Assembly: GCA_947631375.1 (NCBI GenBank)
Contig: CANRLD010000131.1
Coordinates: 1-5,197, forward strand
Direction: 5' to 3'
DNA: 5,197 nt
DNA from: an uncultured Methylophaga sp.
GTDB lineage: Bacteria; Pseudomonadota; Gammaproteobacteria; Nitrosococcales; Methylophagaceae
Part shown: piece by piece, positions 1 through 5,197 of the stretch
Position numbering within the stretch: the first letter of the stretch is position 1
Layout of the letters: each line of letters opens with the position of its first letter
Translations under genes and position numbers: made by a program
Notes under the pieces: generated by a model
Databases searched by the model: none
What the model saw: the letters and a program-made list of their open reading frames with translations, nothing else
Told to the model about the DNA's origin: nothing

Positions 1-68
1 GCTCAGCTGGATAGAGCACCGGCCTTCTAAGCCGACGGTCACAGGTTCGAATCCTGTCGGGATCGCCA
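1..68 (+). tRNA. tRNA-Arg (anticodon TCT), 5' end cut by window edge
   Basis: The window begins at tRNA position 10, so the 5' acceptor strand and the two linker bases lie outside. Visible parts are the D arm (GCTC at 1-4 pairing with GAGC at 14-17, with GG in the loop), the anticodon arm with loop CTTCTAA at 24-30 (anticodon TCT at 26-28, reading AGA/AGG arginine codons), and the T arm ACAGG-TTCGAAT-CCTGT (41-57). The 3' acceptor strand is CGGGATC (58-64), followed by discriminator G65 and an encoded CCA at 66-68. The outermost anticodon-stem pair is a C-A mismatch (19/35). The missing 5' acceptor strand should read about GATCCCG. tRNA genes are frequent integration sites, but no integrase and no copy of the tRNA 3' end is seen in this window. 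Confidence 0.95.
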
Positions 69-244
69 ATCTACTACACTAACATATTGATTTATATAAG
101 ATTTTAGCGACAAGCACCCGCACTTTAACACTTCTAAAGGCCCTTGATTCTATTGATCTTTCCGGCGTCATCCCCGCACCTTTTAGCTGGGAAATCAGCC
201 CGCAATCACCGCCCAAATCTTGCGGTTTTCTCACGCTTAATTAG
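69..244. other. Intergenic stretch between tRNA-Arg and IS, no gene seen
   Basis: This stretch is AT-rich just after the tRNA and more mixed towards the insertion sequence. The open frame beginning at 144 runs on into the insertion sequence and resembles no protein I recognise, so I do not call a gene. The only structure of note is the terminator-like hairpin at 200-229. The stretch may be the remnant of a region interrupted or trimmed by the insertion. Confidence 0.6.
200..229 (+). terminator. Possible rho-independent terminator
   Basis: CCGCAA at 200-205 pairs perfectly with TTGCGG at 220-225, and the 3' arm is followed directly by TTTT (226-229). The loop is long (14 bases) and the stem is short, so this is a weak candidate. 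It could end transcription from the tRNA-Arg gene or upstream. Confidence 0.3.
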
Positions 245-261
245 GGCCTTGTTGCACGGAT
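245..261 (+). repeat. IS left terminal inverted repeat
   Basis: GGCCTTGTTGCACGGAT matches the inverted right end in 16 of 17 positions. It lies beyond the 3' end of the transposase gene. Confidence 0.88.
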
Positions 262-298
262 CGGATTACGGTCGAGATAGCCCTACCCATGGCCTGTT

Positions 299-1278
299 TC
301 ATGAGACCCGCTGGAATTGTGGACGGCCGAGTTCCGTCATCCGGTTGAGAACACGGACGCCGATCTTGGCTTCTGTTTTCTGATTGTCAAAGTTCCTCGC
401 TCTGAGTTTTGGTCCGATTACGGTCTTATATCGGCCTATTTGGGTCTCACCGCGACTGCGCTGATTGTAGCCGGTTGCTTTTTGCCAGGCTAACCGGCCG
501 TAGGTCTGTATTTGTGCAATATGCCGGTCTCGAACCGATGGATTGTGCCTCGCTTGCGGGCTGGGTACTGCTGTTCTGGGCGGAGGAATAATGACCTCCA
601 CAGTTTTACCAAACCGTGCCTCCAGAAGATCCCGGGTTGGCGCTCCATCGTAAGCACCGTCGGCTATAAACTTGGTCACAGAACCGCTGATCTGATCCAA
701 AAGCCCAGGTAAGACTGTCGGGTCGCCAATGTCATCTGTGGTCAGACCGGCGCAGATAATCTCACCGTTGACAAGATCAAGGCCGAGATGAAGTTTACGC
801 CAGCTTTTGCGTTTTGCCTTGACCTTGTGCTTGTTTTCCAGCCATTCGCCCGCACCGAAGACCTTTAATCCTGTACTGTCAACCACCAGACGAACCGGCT
901 CACGGCAGGCGGCTTGACGCTTTGCTAAAGGCAAGACCAATCCTTTGCTGCGCCGCGACAGGGTGGAAAAATCCGGCACGGCAATATCAACCCCATCAGT
1001 CTCGCAACGCTGCGCATCAGACCCTGGGTCTGACGCAGGGGCAGACCGTAGACAATACGTAAACTCAGGCACAGCGTGATCGCCATATCTGAATATTTCG
1101 GCTGGCCACCCCGAGATGTCCGGCGTGCCGCAGACCACAAACAGAGCGTCTCATCACTCACCCACACGGTTAAATCACCGCGTTGGCGCAGGCTTTCATT
1201 ATACGTCGCCCCATTCGTGACTTTGAATTTCTGCTTGGCTATCTTATGTCGGCGGGAAGCATTGAACTTATGTGGCAT
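299..1278 (-). pseudogene. IS5-family (IS903-like) DDE transposase, frameshifted
   Basis: This is the transposase of the surrounding insertion sequence, which would cut and rejoin DNA at the element ends. The start ATG at 1278 (MPHKFNASRRHK) is preceded by the ribosome site AGGAAG (1285-1290 on the minus strand). The first frame runs through LRQTQGLMRSVARLMG and then goes out of frame; the second frame resumes with VDIAVPDFSTLSRR and continues to the TGA at 299. The break falls in a run of four G (991-994, CCCC on the plus strand). Adding one G gives a continuous protein of 326 residues, close to the family's usual length of just over 300. In that restored numbering the catalytic residues are D134 (VVDSTGLKVF), D207 (IADGAYDG) and E278. 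The last lies in a full Y-x2-R-x3-E-x6-K signature (YNQRSRGETQIGRYK). Members of this subgroup usually have one unbroken frame, so I read this as a mutation rather than programmed frameshifting. A sequencing error in the G run is also possible. Confidence 0.88.
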
Positions 1279-1328
1279 CAAACACTTCCTGCGAATAAAA
1301 ACGAACACTGGATATCAGGTCAACGCTT

Positions 1329-1345
1329 ATCCATGCAACAAGGCC
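1329..1345 (-). repeat. IS right terminal inverted repeat
   Basis: Read on the minus strand, this is GGCCTTGTTGCATGGAT, one mismatch from the left end. It lies upstream of the transposase start and 92 bases before the first gene of the signalling operon. Confidence 0.88.
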
Positions 1346-1372
1346 TCGACAATGCGTCGAGAGAATAGGTCA

Positions 1373-1401
1373 ATGACAACAGCCAGGTTAGAAAGTAGAT
1401 T
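1373..1401 (+). promoter_or_regulatory. Candidate promoter of the three-gene signalling operon
   Basis: ATGACA (1373-1378) differs by one base from the -35 consensus TTGACA. It is separated by exactly 17 bases from TAGATT (1396-1401), which keeps four of the six bases of the -10 consensus TATAAT. Transcription would begin near 1408, giving a leader of about 30 bases before the ATG at 1438. The site begins 28 bases beyond the IS right end, so it would survive the insertion. The match is only by eye. Confidence 0.4.
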
Positions 1402-1437
1402 AGAGTCTAAGATGTTTTTTGAATCATTGGAGATGAG

Positions 1438-1971
1438 ATGCTGAAAAAGTATCGTTTCTTTTATGTCATCATTTTGAGTGTGATTGTGCTCGGAAAATAT
1501 TTCAATATAGTTCCATCATTTACAGAGTATGCATTGGCCTCAAGACAAAATTCCGATTTTCCGACTTTGGTAATCAATACACCTGCAAATGTGACCTATA
1601 CATTGACTGCTGGTGCCTCTGAATTGCCGAGAGTGCTCATAACAACGCATACGCCATGGACTGAAGGCGTGCAGGAGTTTTCAGGCATTACTCTGAAAAC
1701 TTTGCTGGAAGCAGCAGGACTTGATGAGAAAACCATTCGCCAATCAAAGATTAAAGCCCGTGCACTCAATGATTATGAAGTCGAGATTCCAGGGCAGGAT
1801 GCTTATGATTATAATGTTCTTGTAGCGGATCAAATGAACGGAGAGGTTATGCCAATAACGGATTTTGGTCCGTTCTGGATCGTATATCCGCGTGATGACA
1901 ATACGGAATTACAGGATTCTCGGTTTGATCAGCGATGGGCTTGGCAATTATCGGAATTGATAGTTGAATGA
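1438..1971 (+). CDS. Exported oxidoreductase molybdopterin-binding-fold protein lacking cysteine
   Basis: This 177-residue protein starts at ATG 1438, with GGAG at 1429-1432 as the ribosome site. Residues 1-34 look like an export signal: a basic MLKKYR start, a hydrophobic stretch at about 8-19, and YALA at 31-34 as a possible cleavage site. Uncleaved anchoring is also possible. The rest resembles the sulfite-oxidase (oxidoreductase molybdopterin-binding) fold in its short form. The supporting segments are FSGITLKTLLEAAGL (81-95), the ALNDYEVEIP segment (109-118), LVADQMNGEVM (128-138) and DFGPFWIVYP (142-151). The whole protein has no cysteine, so the molybdenum-binding cysteine of true sulfite-oxidase-type enzymes is absent and catalysis is unlikely. 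Its stop codon overlaps the start of the histidine kinase gene. I infer a periplasmic sensing or ligand-binding role alongside that kinase. The fold is recognised by motif only, and the ligand is unknown. Confidence 0.75.
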   Translation: MLKKYRFFYVIILSVIVLGKYFNIVPSFTEYALASRQNSDFPTLVINTPANVTYTLTAGASELPRVLITTHTPWTEGVQEFSGITLKTLLEAAGLDEKTIRQSKIKARALNDYEVEIPGQDAYDYNVLVADQMNGEVMPITDFGPFWIVYPRDDNTELQDSRFDQRWAWQLSELIVE

Positions 1972-3350
1972 AAATTACGCGAGCCTATACTTTAGCCGGC
2001 ATCGTGATGCTCGGTTTTTGTCTGATGCTGACATATGCTTTTTATCAGCTTTTACGTATCGAACGTAGCCTTGAAAACTATGTCGGGGAAAATATGCTCT
2101 GGGCTGTTCATCAGGCGGATCGTGAAAGTCGTCGCTTTGGCGATGTGCTATTATTAAATAGCGATAATCATGATCTGGTTGCGCTGCGATTTGAGATTTT
2201 GAAAAGCCGCATAAACCTTTTATATAGCGGCCCTCAGCTGGAATATTTTAAAAAAATTGGTGCACAGGAACAGCTCGACCATATTGCTACAACAATGAAG
2301 CAAATTGAACTACGTTATGAAACAGGGCACAGTCTTGAGCAGGCTGAAATCCTATCGATTTACCGTGATATCTTGCCGGTGTTTAATGACTTTGGCCGTA
2401 TTGCCAATCTTTCAATGCTTTACGAGCGTAATGCAGGTGGTGCAGATCGTGATCGTCAGCTAAATACGATTTATCTGACCATGGCAGCCGTGGTGGGGCT
2501 GATGACTGTTGGTGGTTTTTTATCATTTTTGCTGATTATGAATATCAAATCAGCCAATCGTGCTAATTATGCATTACTCCGTCATCAGGAGAAGCTGGAA
2601 GATATTGTTACTCAACGAACCGAAGCACTCAGTGTGGCGTTGAAAAATGAACAAAAGTCAAATGAGATTTATAAAGGCTTTTTAACAACAGTATCACACC
2701 AGTTCAAAACACCGGTGGCTATTATCGATCTGATTGCACAACGTTTTATCCGTCATCCTGAAGACATAACTGCTGAAACGGTAACCGAGGCTGCAGGCAG
2801 AATTAGGGAAGCCGTTAGCCGTTTGTCACGAATTATAGAAAGCACAATCAGTGGTGATATTATTGACGGCAGCGGTGTTAAATTAAAGATCGAAGAGTTT
2901 GATCTGGTAGAGATGGTACGCCAGACAATTGCTTATCATCTGGAAATTTATCCTGCCCGCCATATTGATTTTGATGTGAACATTTCAACTCTACTTTATC
3001 ATGGTGATAAAACTCTGTTAGAGCAAATCCTTATAAATTTGCTGGCGAATGCAGAAAAATATTCTTTTGCAACCATGCCGATGATTGTCACTATTCTGCT
3101 TAAGGATAATATATTCATATGCACCGTTAAAGATTACGGAGTTGGAATTCCTGAAGATGAAGCGGAAATGATTTTCAATCGTTATTATCGTGCCAGCAAT
3201 GTTGCACATTTATCCGGAAGTGGCCTGGGGTTGAGTTTCTCACGACAAATTGCTCAAATTCATGGAGGTGATTTGAAATTACTGACCACTGGTGAGAGTG
3301 GAACAGAGTTTGAGTTGATATTACCGATCACCAGAATTATCCAAGCCTGA
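1968..3350 (+). CDS. Membrane sensor histidine kinase
   Basis: This 460-residue kinase would sense a signal at the membrane, phosphorylate itself on histidine, and pass the phosphate to the regulator encoded next. Its ATG overlaps the previous stop as ATGA (1968-1971), which points to coupled translation; no strong ribosome site is seen. Membrane segments are at about 8-29 and 168-192, framing a periplasmic part of some 135 residues that matches no sensor domain I recognise and is probably helical. No clear HAMP domain follows; instead a linker of coiled-coil character spans about 200-235. The phosphoacceptor motif is SHQFKTP with H244, a variant of the common SHELRTP. ATP-binding motifs are the N box NLLANAEKY (357-365, N361), DYGVGIP (389-395), the F-box-like IFNRYYRA (402-409), and GSGLGLS (417-423), with SGTEFELILP near the end. 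All catalytic elements look intact. Confidence 0.93.
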   Translation: MKITRAYTLAGIVMLGFCLMLTYAFYQLLRIERSLENYVGENMLWAVHQADRESRRFGDVLLLNSDNHDLVALRFEILKSRINLLYSGPQLEYFKKIGAQEQLDHIATTMKQIELRYETGHSLEQAEILSIYRDILPVFNDFGRIANLSMLYERNAGGADRDRQLNTIYLTMAAVVGLMTVGGFLSFLLIMNIKSANRANYALLRHQEKLEDIVTQRTEALSVALKNEQKSNEIYKGFLTTVSHQFKTPVAIIDLIAQRFIRHPEDITAETVTEAAGRIREAVSRLSRIIESTISGDIIDGSGVKLKIEEFDLVEMVRQTIAYHLEIYPARHIDFDVNISTLLYHGDKTLLEQILINLLANAEKYSFATMPMIVTILLKDNIFICTVKDYGVGIPEDEAEMIFNRYYRASNVAHLSGSGLGLSFSRQIAQIHGGDLKLLTTGESGTEFELILPITRIIQA

Positions 3351-3373
3351 ATTTGAAAATAGCTGAGTCAATA

Positions 3374-4012
3374 ATGAATACTACCCGCCGCGCTTTGGTC
3401 TTATGTGTTGAAGATGAAAATTATATTCGAGAAGAGCTGGTGCGAGAGCTTATGCGCTCAGGTTATGACGTTATTGAAGCGGATAACGGATTGGCTGCAT
3501 TGGAATTGTTGAGAAAACGTGCGCCAGATTTTCCCGATTTGATTGTTTCTGATATTCTGATGCCGCATATGGATGGGTTGGAATTCTTGAAGCAAGCACG
3601 ATCAGGTTTTGAGCAGTTAGATTCTATTCCATTTCTGTTTCTTTCGGCTCTTTCCGGTCGTGAACGAATGTTGGAAGCCTATCGTGCTGGTGTTGATGAA
3701 TATCTTGTCAAGCCAATCGATATAGGTGTTTTTATTTCGCAGGTAGAAGCCAAATTACGTTTGGTAAAGCGGATTGAAAACAGGCGTCAGACAGCATCTT
3801 TGGGCGATAATGCCAAAAACTTATCTCCACGGGAGCTGGAAGTGCTCATGCAATTGGTTGAGGGCAAGAAAAATGCGCATATTGCCTCTTTTTTGCAGCT
3901 CTCTGAACATACGATCAATGATTATATCAAAAGTATTTTTAAAAAACTGAATGTGCATTCACGGGCTGAGGCAGTTAAAGAAGCGATTAAACATAGGGTG
4001 ATAAACCCGTAA
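3374..4012 (+). CDS. Response regulator, receiver plus LuxR-type DNA-binding domain
   Basis: This 212-residue regulator is the probable phosphate acceptor of the kinase encoded just upstream. The receiver domain covers about 6-130: acidic pair E13/D14 (CVEDEN), phosphorylated aspartate D60 (SDILMPHMDG), S91 in the Thr/Ser position (FLSALSG), and K113 in LVKP. After a short linker comes a LuxR/FixJ-type helix-turn-helix at about 149-205 (LSPRELEVLMQLVEGK, HIASFLQLSEHTINDYI, IFKKLNVHSRAEAV). Phosphorylation normally promotes dimerisation and DNA binding in this family. I chose ATG 3374 because MNTTRRALVLCVEDE begins as receiver domains usually do, although only a weak GAG (3365-3367) precedes it. 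A TTG at 3353, two bases after the kinase stop, would add seven residues and cannot be excluded. The gene ends 194 bases before the glycine-rich surface protein gene, a plausible target. Confidence 0.93.
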   Translation: MNTTRRALVLCVEDENYIREELVRELMRSGYDVIEADNGLAALELLRKRAPDFPDLIVSDILMPHMDGLEFLKQARSGFEQLDSIPFLFLSALSGRERMLEAYRAGVDEYLVKPIDIGVFISQVEAKLRLVKRIENRRQTASLGDNAKNLSPRELEVLMQLVEGKKNAHIASFLQLSEHTINDYIKSIFKKLNVHSRAEAVKEAIKHRVINP

Positions 4013-4071
4013 AATATATATAAATCAAATAGATAGAATTTTATTTCATGTTTCAGATATTATATATTTTA
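4010..4071. repeat. AT-only inverted repeat after the response regulator
   Basis: TAAAATATATA at 4010-4020 is the exact reverse complement of TATATATTTTA at 4061-4071, across a 40-base spacer. The arms are low-complexity A/T, so chance is a real explanation. It could act as a weak transcript end for the signalling operon or as a binding site. No G/C-rich terminator is visible after the operon. Confidence 0.3.
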
Positions 4072-4083
4072 TTATAGTAATTT

Positions 4084-4089
4084 TATAAT
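4084..4089 (+). promoter_or_regulatory. Candidate -10 box of the surface protein gene
   Basis: TATAAT matches the -10 consensus exactly, but the region at the right distance upstream (about 4061-4066) is only TATATA, with no good -35 box. In such AT-rich sequence a chance match is likely. If real, the leader would be about 110 bases. A missing -35 box would fit a promoter that needs an activator such as the neighbouring LuxR-type regulator; that is inference. Confidence 0.35.
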
Positions 4090-4152
4090 GCAGATACCCC
4101 CCGTGTTTACGGGAATAGCTCCTCTCTGAAGTTTAAGTAGATATCGGCATCT

Positions 4153-4172
4153 CGGCGAACAACCGTTCGTCG
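4153..4172 (+). promoter_or_regulatory. Leader hairpin before the surface protein gene
   Basis: CGGCGAAC (4153-4160) pairs with GTTCGTCG (4165-4172) across the loop AACC, giving eight pairs with one G-T. It ends about 23 bases before the GGAG ribosome site. No T run follows directly (CGGAGCCTTTATT), so a simple terminator is less likely than a 5' leader structure affecting RNA stability or translation. Confidence 0.4.
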
Positions 4173-4206
4173 CGGAGCCTTTATTACCTTCTTCTGGAGT
4201 ATGCTG

Positions 4207-5197
4207 ATGTCATCGGATTTTCAAACCCATTCTACTGTTCTTCCGAAAATCAGGCTTACTCTTCTGGCCGGCGTTTGTTTTGTCTCATTAGGTGGTGCTG
4301 CAACTTTTGCACAAACAGTTCCCTTGCATGTCAATGACGTGCAATCGCCCTCTTTGAGTGATCTTAAGAATAAGGGCGGAATGAATGAGGAACGTAGAGA
4401 GGGAAAGCGTGGCGGACATGGTCAAGATGCCGAGATAACTATTCTGCCACCCGCATCTAAAAAAGCGACGGCTGGTCAAAATGGGACTGACGGGCAAGGA
4501 TCGGAAACGAGAGACACGAACTCGTACGCGGATAATAATGATAAAAATATTTTTCTGGTAGGCAGTAAGGGTGGTGCAGGCGGTAATGGAGGCTCTGTTG
4601 GGAGAGGTAGAAGCGGTAATGGGGCTGATGGTGGTGCAGGTGGTAAAGGCGGGGTAGTTAGTGTTGATAGTGGTGGTGATTTAACGGTTGAAAATGCCAG
4701 TGGCATTGTTGCTTTTTCTGAAGGTGGCAATGGTGGAAAAGGCGGAAGTGCCAGTGCTATTAAGGATAATGTGAGTGCTGGAGATGGCGGCCAGGGCGGT
4801 GGTGGTGGTAATGTTGGTGTAACGAATAATGGAACGATAACAGCAAGCGGCAATCAGGCTCTTGGTATATTTGCTCAGTCATCCGGCGGCAATGGCGGTA
4901 AGGGTGGTGAAGCTGATGGTGAACTTGCAAATGCCACCGCAGGAAAGAGCAGCCATGGTGGTACTGGGGGAAGCGTTACTGTCACGAATAAAGGCAATAT
5001 TACGACCAATGGTGTGGGATCGGATGCAATCCATGGCCTCTCGATTGGCGGTAATGGTGCAAATGCAGCGCAGGCAAAATCTTTCAGCACAGCCAAAAAT
5101 GGTGTGACTGGTAATGGTGGCGATGGATCAACGGTTACAATAACTAATGAGGCAGATGTTGTTACCGAAGGCGACCAGTCAAACGGATTGGTTGGTA
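4207..5197 (+). CDS. Glycine-rich repetitive exported protein, probable autotransporter passenger, 3' end outside window
   Basis: The frame is open for 330 codons and runs off the window. ATG 4207 is chosen because GGAG (4196-4199) lies seven bases before it; ATG 4201 in the same frame is only one base from that site. Residues 1-35 look like a signal peptide: basic PKIR, hydrophobic LTLLAGVCFVSLGG, and cleavage likely after ATFA. A charged, low-hydrophobicity stretch (about 45-115) follows. From about 122 the protein is dominated by Gly with Asn, Ala, Ser and Thr in degenerate repeats. Each repeat has a GGxGG run, a V-x-V-T-N-x-G-x-I-T-type strand pattern, a segment such as GIFAQSSGGNGG, and an Ala-rich variable spacer. 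Copies begin near 141, 193, 250 and 303. Such repeats typify beta-helical surface proteins ending in an outer-membrane barrel, but the C-terminus is not in view, so autotransporter status is inference. No function such as adhesion can be assigned directly. Confidence 0.85.
   Translation, partial: MSSDFQTHSTVLPKIRLTLLAGVCFVSLGGAATFAQTVPLHVNDVQSPSLSDLKNKGGMNEERREGKRGGHGQDAEITILPPASKKATAGQNGTDGQGSETRDTNSYADNNDKNIFLVGSKGGAGGNGGSVGRGRSGNGADGGAGGKGGVVSVDSGGDLTVENASGIVAFSEGGNGGKGGSASAIKDNVSAGDGGQGGGGGNVGVTNNGTITASGNQALGIFAQSSGGNGGKGGEADGELANATAGKSSHGGTGGSVTVTNKGNITTNGVGSDAIHGLSIGGNGANAAQAKSFSTAKNGVTGNGGDGSTVTITNEADVVTEGDQSNGLVG
4627..5197 (+). repeat. Degenerate in-frame tandem repeats, about 156-171 bases each
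   Basis: Successive units begin near 4627 (DGGAGGKGG), 4783 (DGGQGGGGG), 4954 (HGGTGGS) and 5113 (NGGDGST), a spacing of 52-57 codons. The units share the protein pattern described for the parent gene but differ considerably at base level, so they are old duplications or under selection for structure. The last unit is cut by the window edge. Confidence 0.65.

Larger units (their letters stand above)
245..1345 (-). mobile_element. IS5-family insertion sequence, IS903-like
   Basis: The element is about 1.1 kb and bounded by 17-bp terminal inverted repeats. The left end reads GGCCTTGTTGCACGGAT (245-261); the right end, read on the minus strand from 1345 to 1329, differs only by T for C at position 13. 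It holds one DDE transposase gene on the minus strand, which is the usual IS5-family layout, and the protein resembles the IS903 group. IS903-type elements normally leave a 9-bp target duplication, but the flanks (236-244 and 1346-1354) do not match. That suggests the ends were separated by recombination or an adjacent deletion, or that the flanks have diverged. With its transposase frameshifted, this copy is probably unable to move by itself. Confidence 0.9.
4013..4206. other. Gene-free regulatory gap before the surface protein gene
   Basis: The first 80 or so bases are extremely AT-rich and contain the inverted repeat and a TATAAT box. The later part is balanced in composition and carries two hairpins, CCCGT/ACGGG (4100-4104 with 4109-4113) and the stronger one at 4153-4172. 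No coding frame is supported here. The gap probably contains the promoter and the structured leader of the downstream gene. Confidence 0.6.

Noticed and set aside
144..712. Plus-strand open frames over and beside the IS
   Set aside because: They lie opposite the transposase frames or span the IS border, have no recognisable protein features, and are explained by the transposase on the minus strand.
1..1345. tRNA-bound integrative island
   Set aside because: A tRNA gene lies next to a mobile element, but there is no integrase and no direct repeat of the tRNA 3' end. The IS alone explains the mobile DNA seen.
1076..1444. Plus-strand open frame crossing the IS right end
   Set aside because: It reads antisense to the transposase N-terminus, crosses the IS border, and ends inside the operon's first gene.
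1438..1971. Active molybdenum enzyme
   Set aside because: There is no cysteine anywhere in the protein to bind molybdenum, and the length is well below full sulfite-oxidase-type enzymes.
4476..4853. Proline-rich minus-strand open frame
   Set aside because: It is the reverse-complement shadow of the glycine-rich plus-strand gene (GGT/GGC codons read backwards as proline-rich) and has no ribosome site or recognisable domain. The same holds for 4875-5096 on the minus strand.
4862..5107. Second plus-strand open frame inside the glycine-rich gene
   Set aside because: It is an out-of-frame reading of the repeat region. The signal peptide and repeats belong to the frame starting at 4207.
4627..5197. 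CRISPR array or non-coding tandem repeat
   Set aside because: The repeats are degenerate, keep one open frame, and follow a protein pattern. There are no identical short repeats with unique spacers.

Overview
The window looks like a chromosomal segment of an alphaproteobacterium, plausibly of the Hyphomicrobiales (Rhizobiales). The support is indirect. There is a tRNA-Arg with an encoded CCA end, a three-gene signalling operon whose first product resembles short sulfite-oxidase-fold proteins, and a glycine-rich repetitive exported protein of the kind common as autotransporter passengers in that group. The genus cannot be fixed from the sequence. The signalling genes are noticeably AT-rich, while the insertion sequence is visibly richer in G and C, so it probably arrived from elsewhere.

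Layout: positions 1-68 hold the 3' part of a tRNA-Arg (anticodon TCT), cut by the window edge. Positions 69-244 have no convincing gene, only a terminator-like hairpin. Positions 245-1345 are an IS5-family (IS903-like) insertion sequence with nearly perfect 17-bp inverted ends. Its transposase, on the minus strand, is split by a one-base loss in a G run. A possible promoter lies just beyond the IS.

Next come three tightly packed plus-strand genes: an exported molybdopterin-oxidoreductase-fold protein with no cysteine (1438-1971), a membrane sensor histidine kinase overlapping it by ATGA (1968-3350), and a response regulator with a LuxR-type DNA-binding domain (3374-4012). After an AT-rich gap of 194 bases with a possible promoter and a strong leader hairpin, a long open frame begins at 4207 and runs off the window. 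It encodes a signal peptide followed by Gly-Gly-Asn-Gly-rich repeats of about 52-57 residues.

Working model (inference): the cysteine-less exported protein acts as a periplasmic sensing or ligand-binding partner of the histidine kinase. The kinase phosphorylates the LuxR-type regulator, and the adjacent surface protein gene is the most obvious candidate target. The most interesting point is this pairing of a probably non-catalytic sulfite-oxidase fold with a two-component system.
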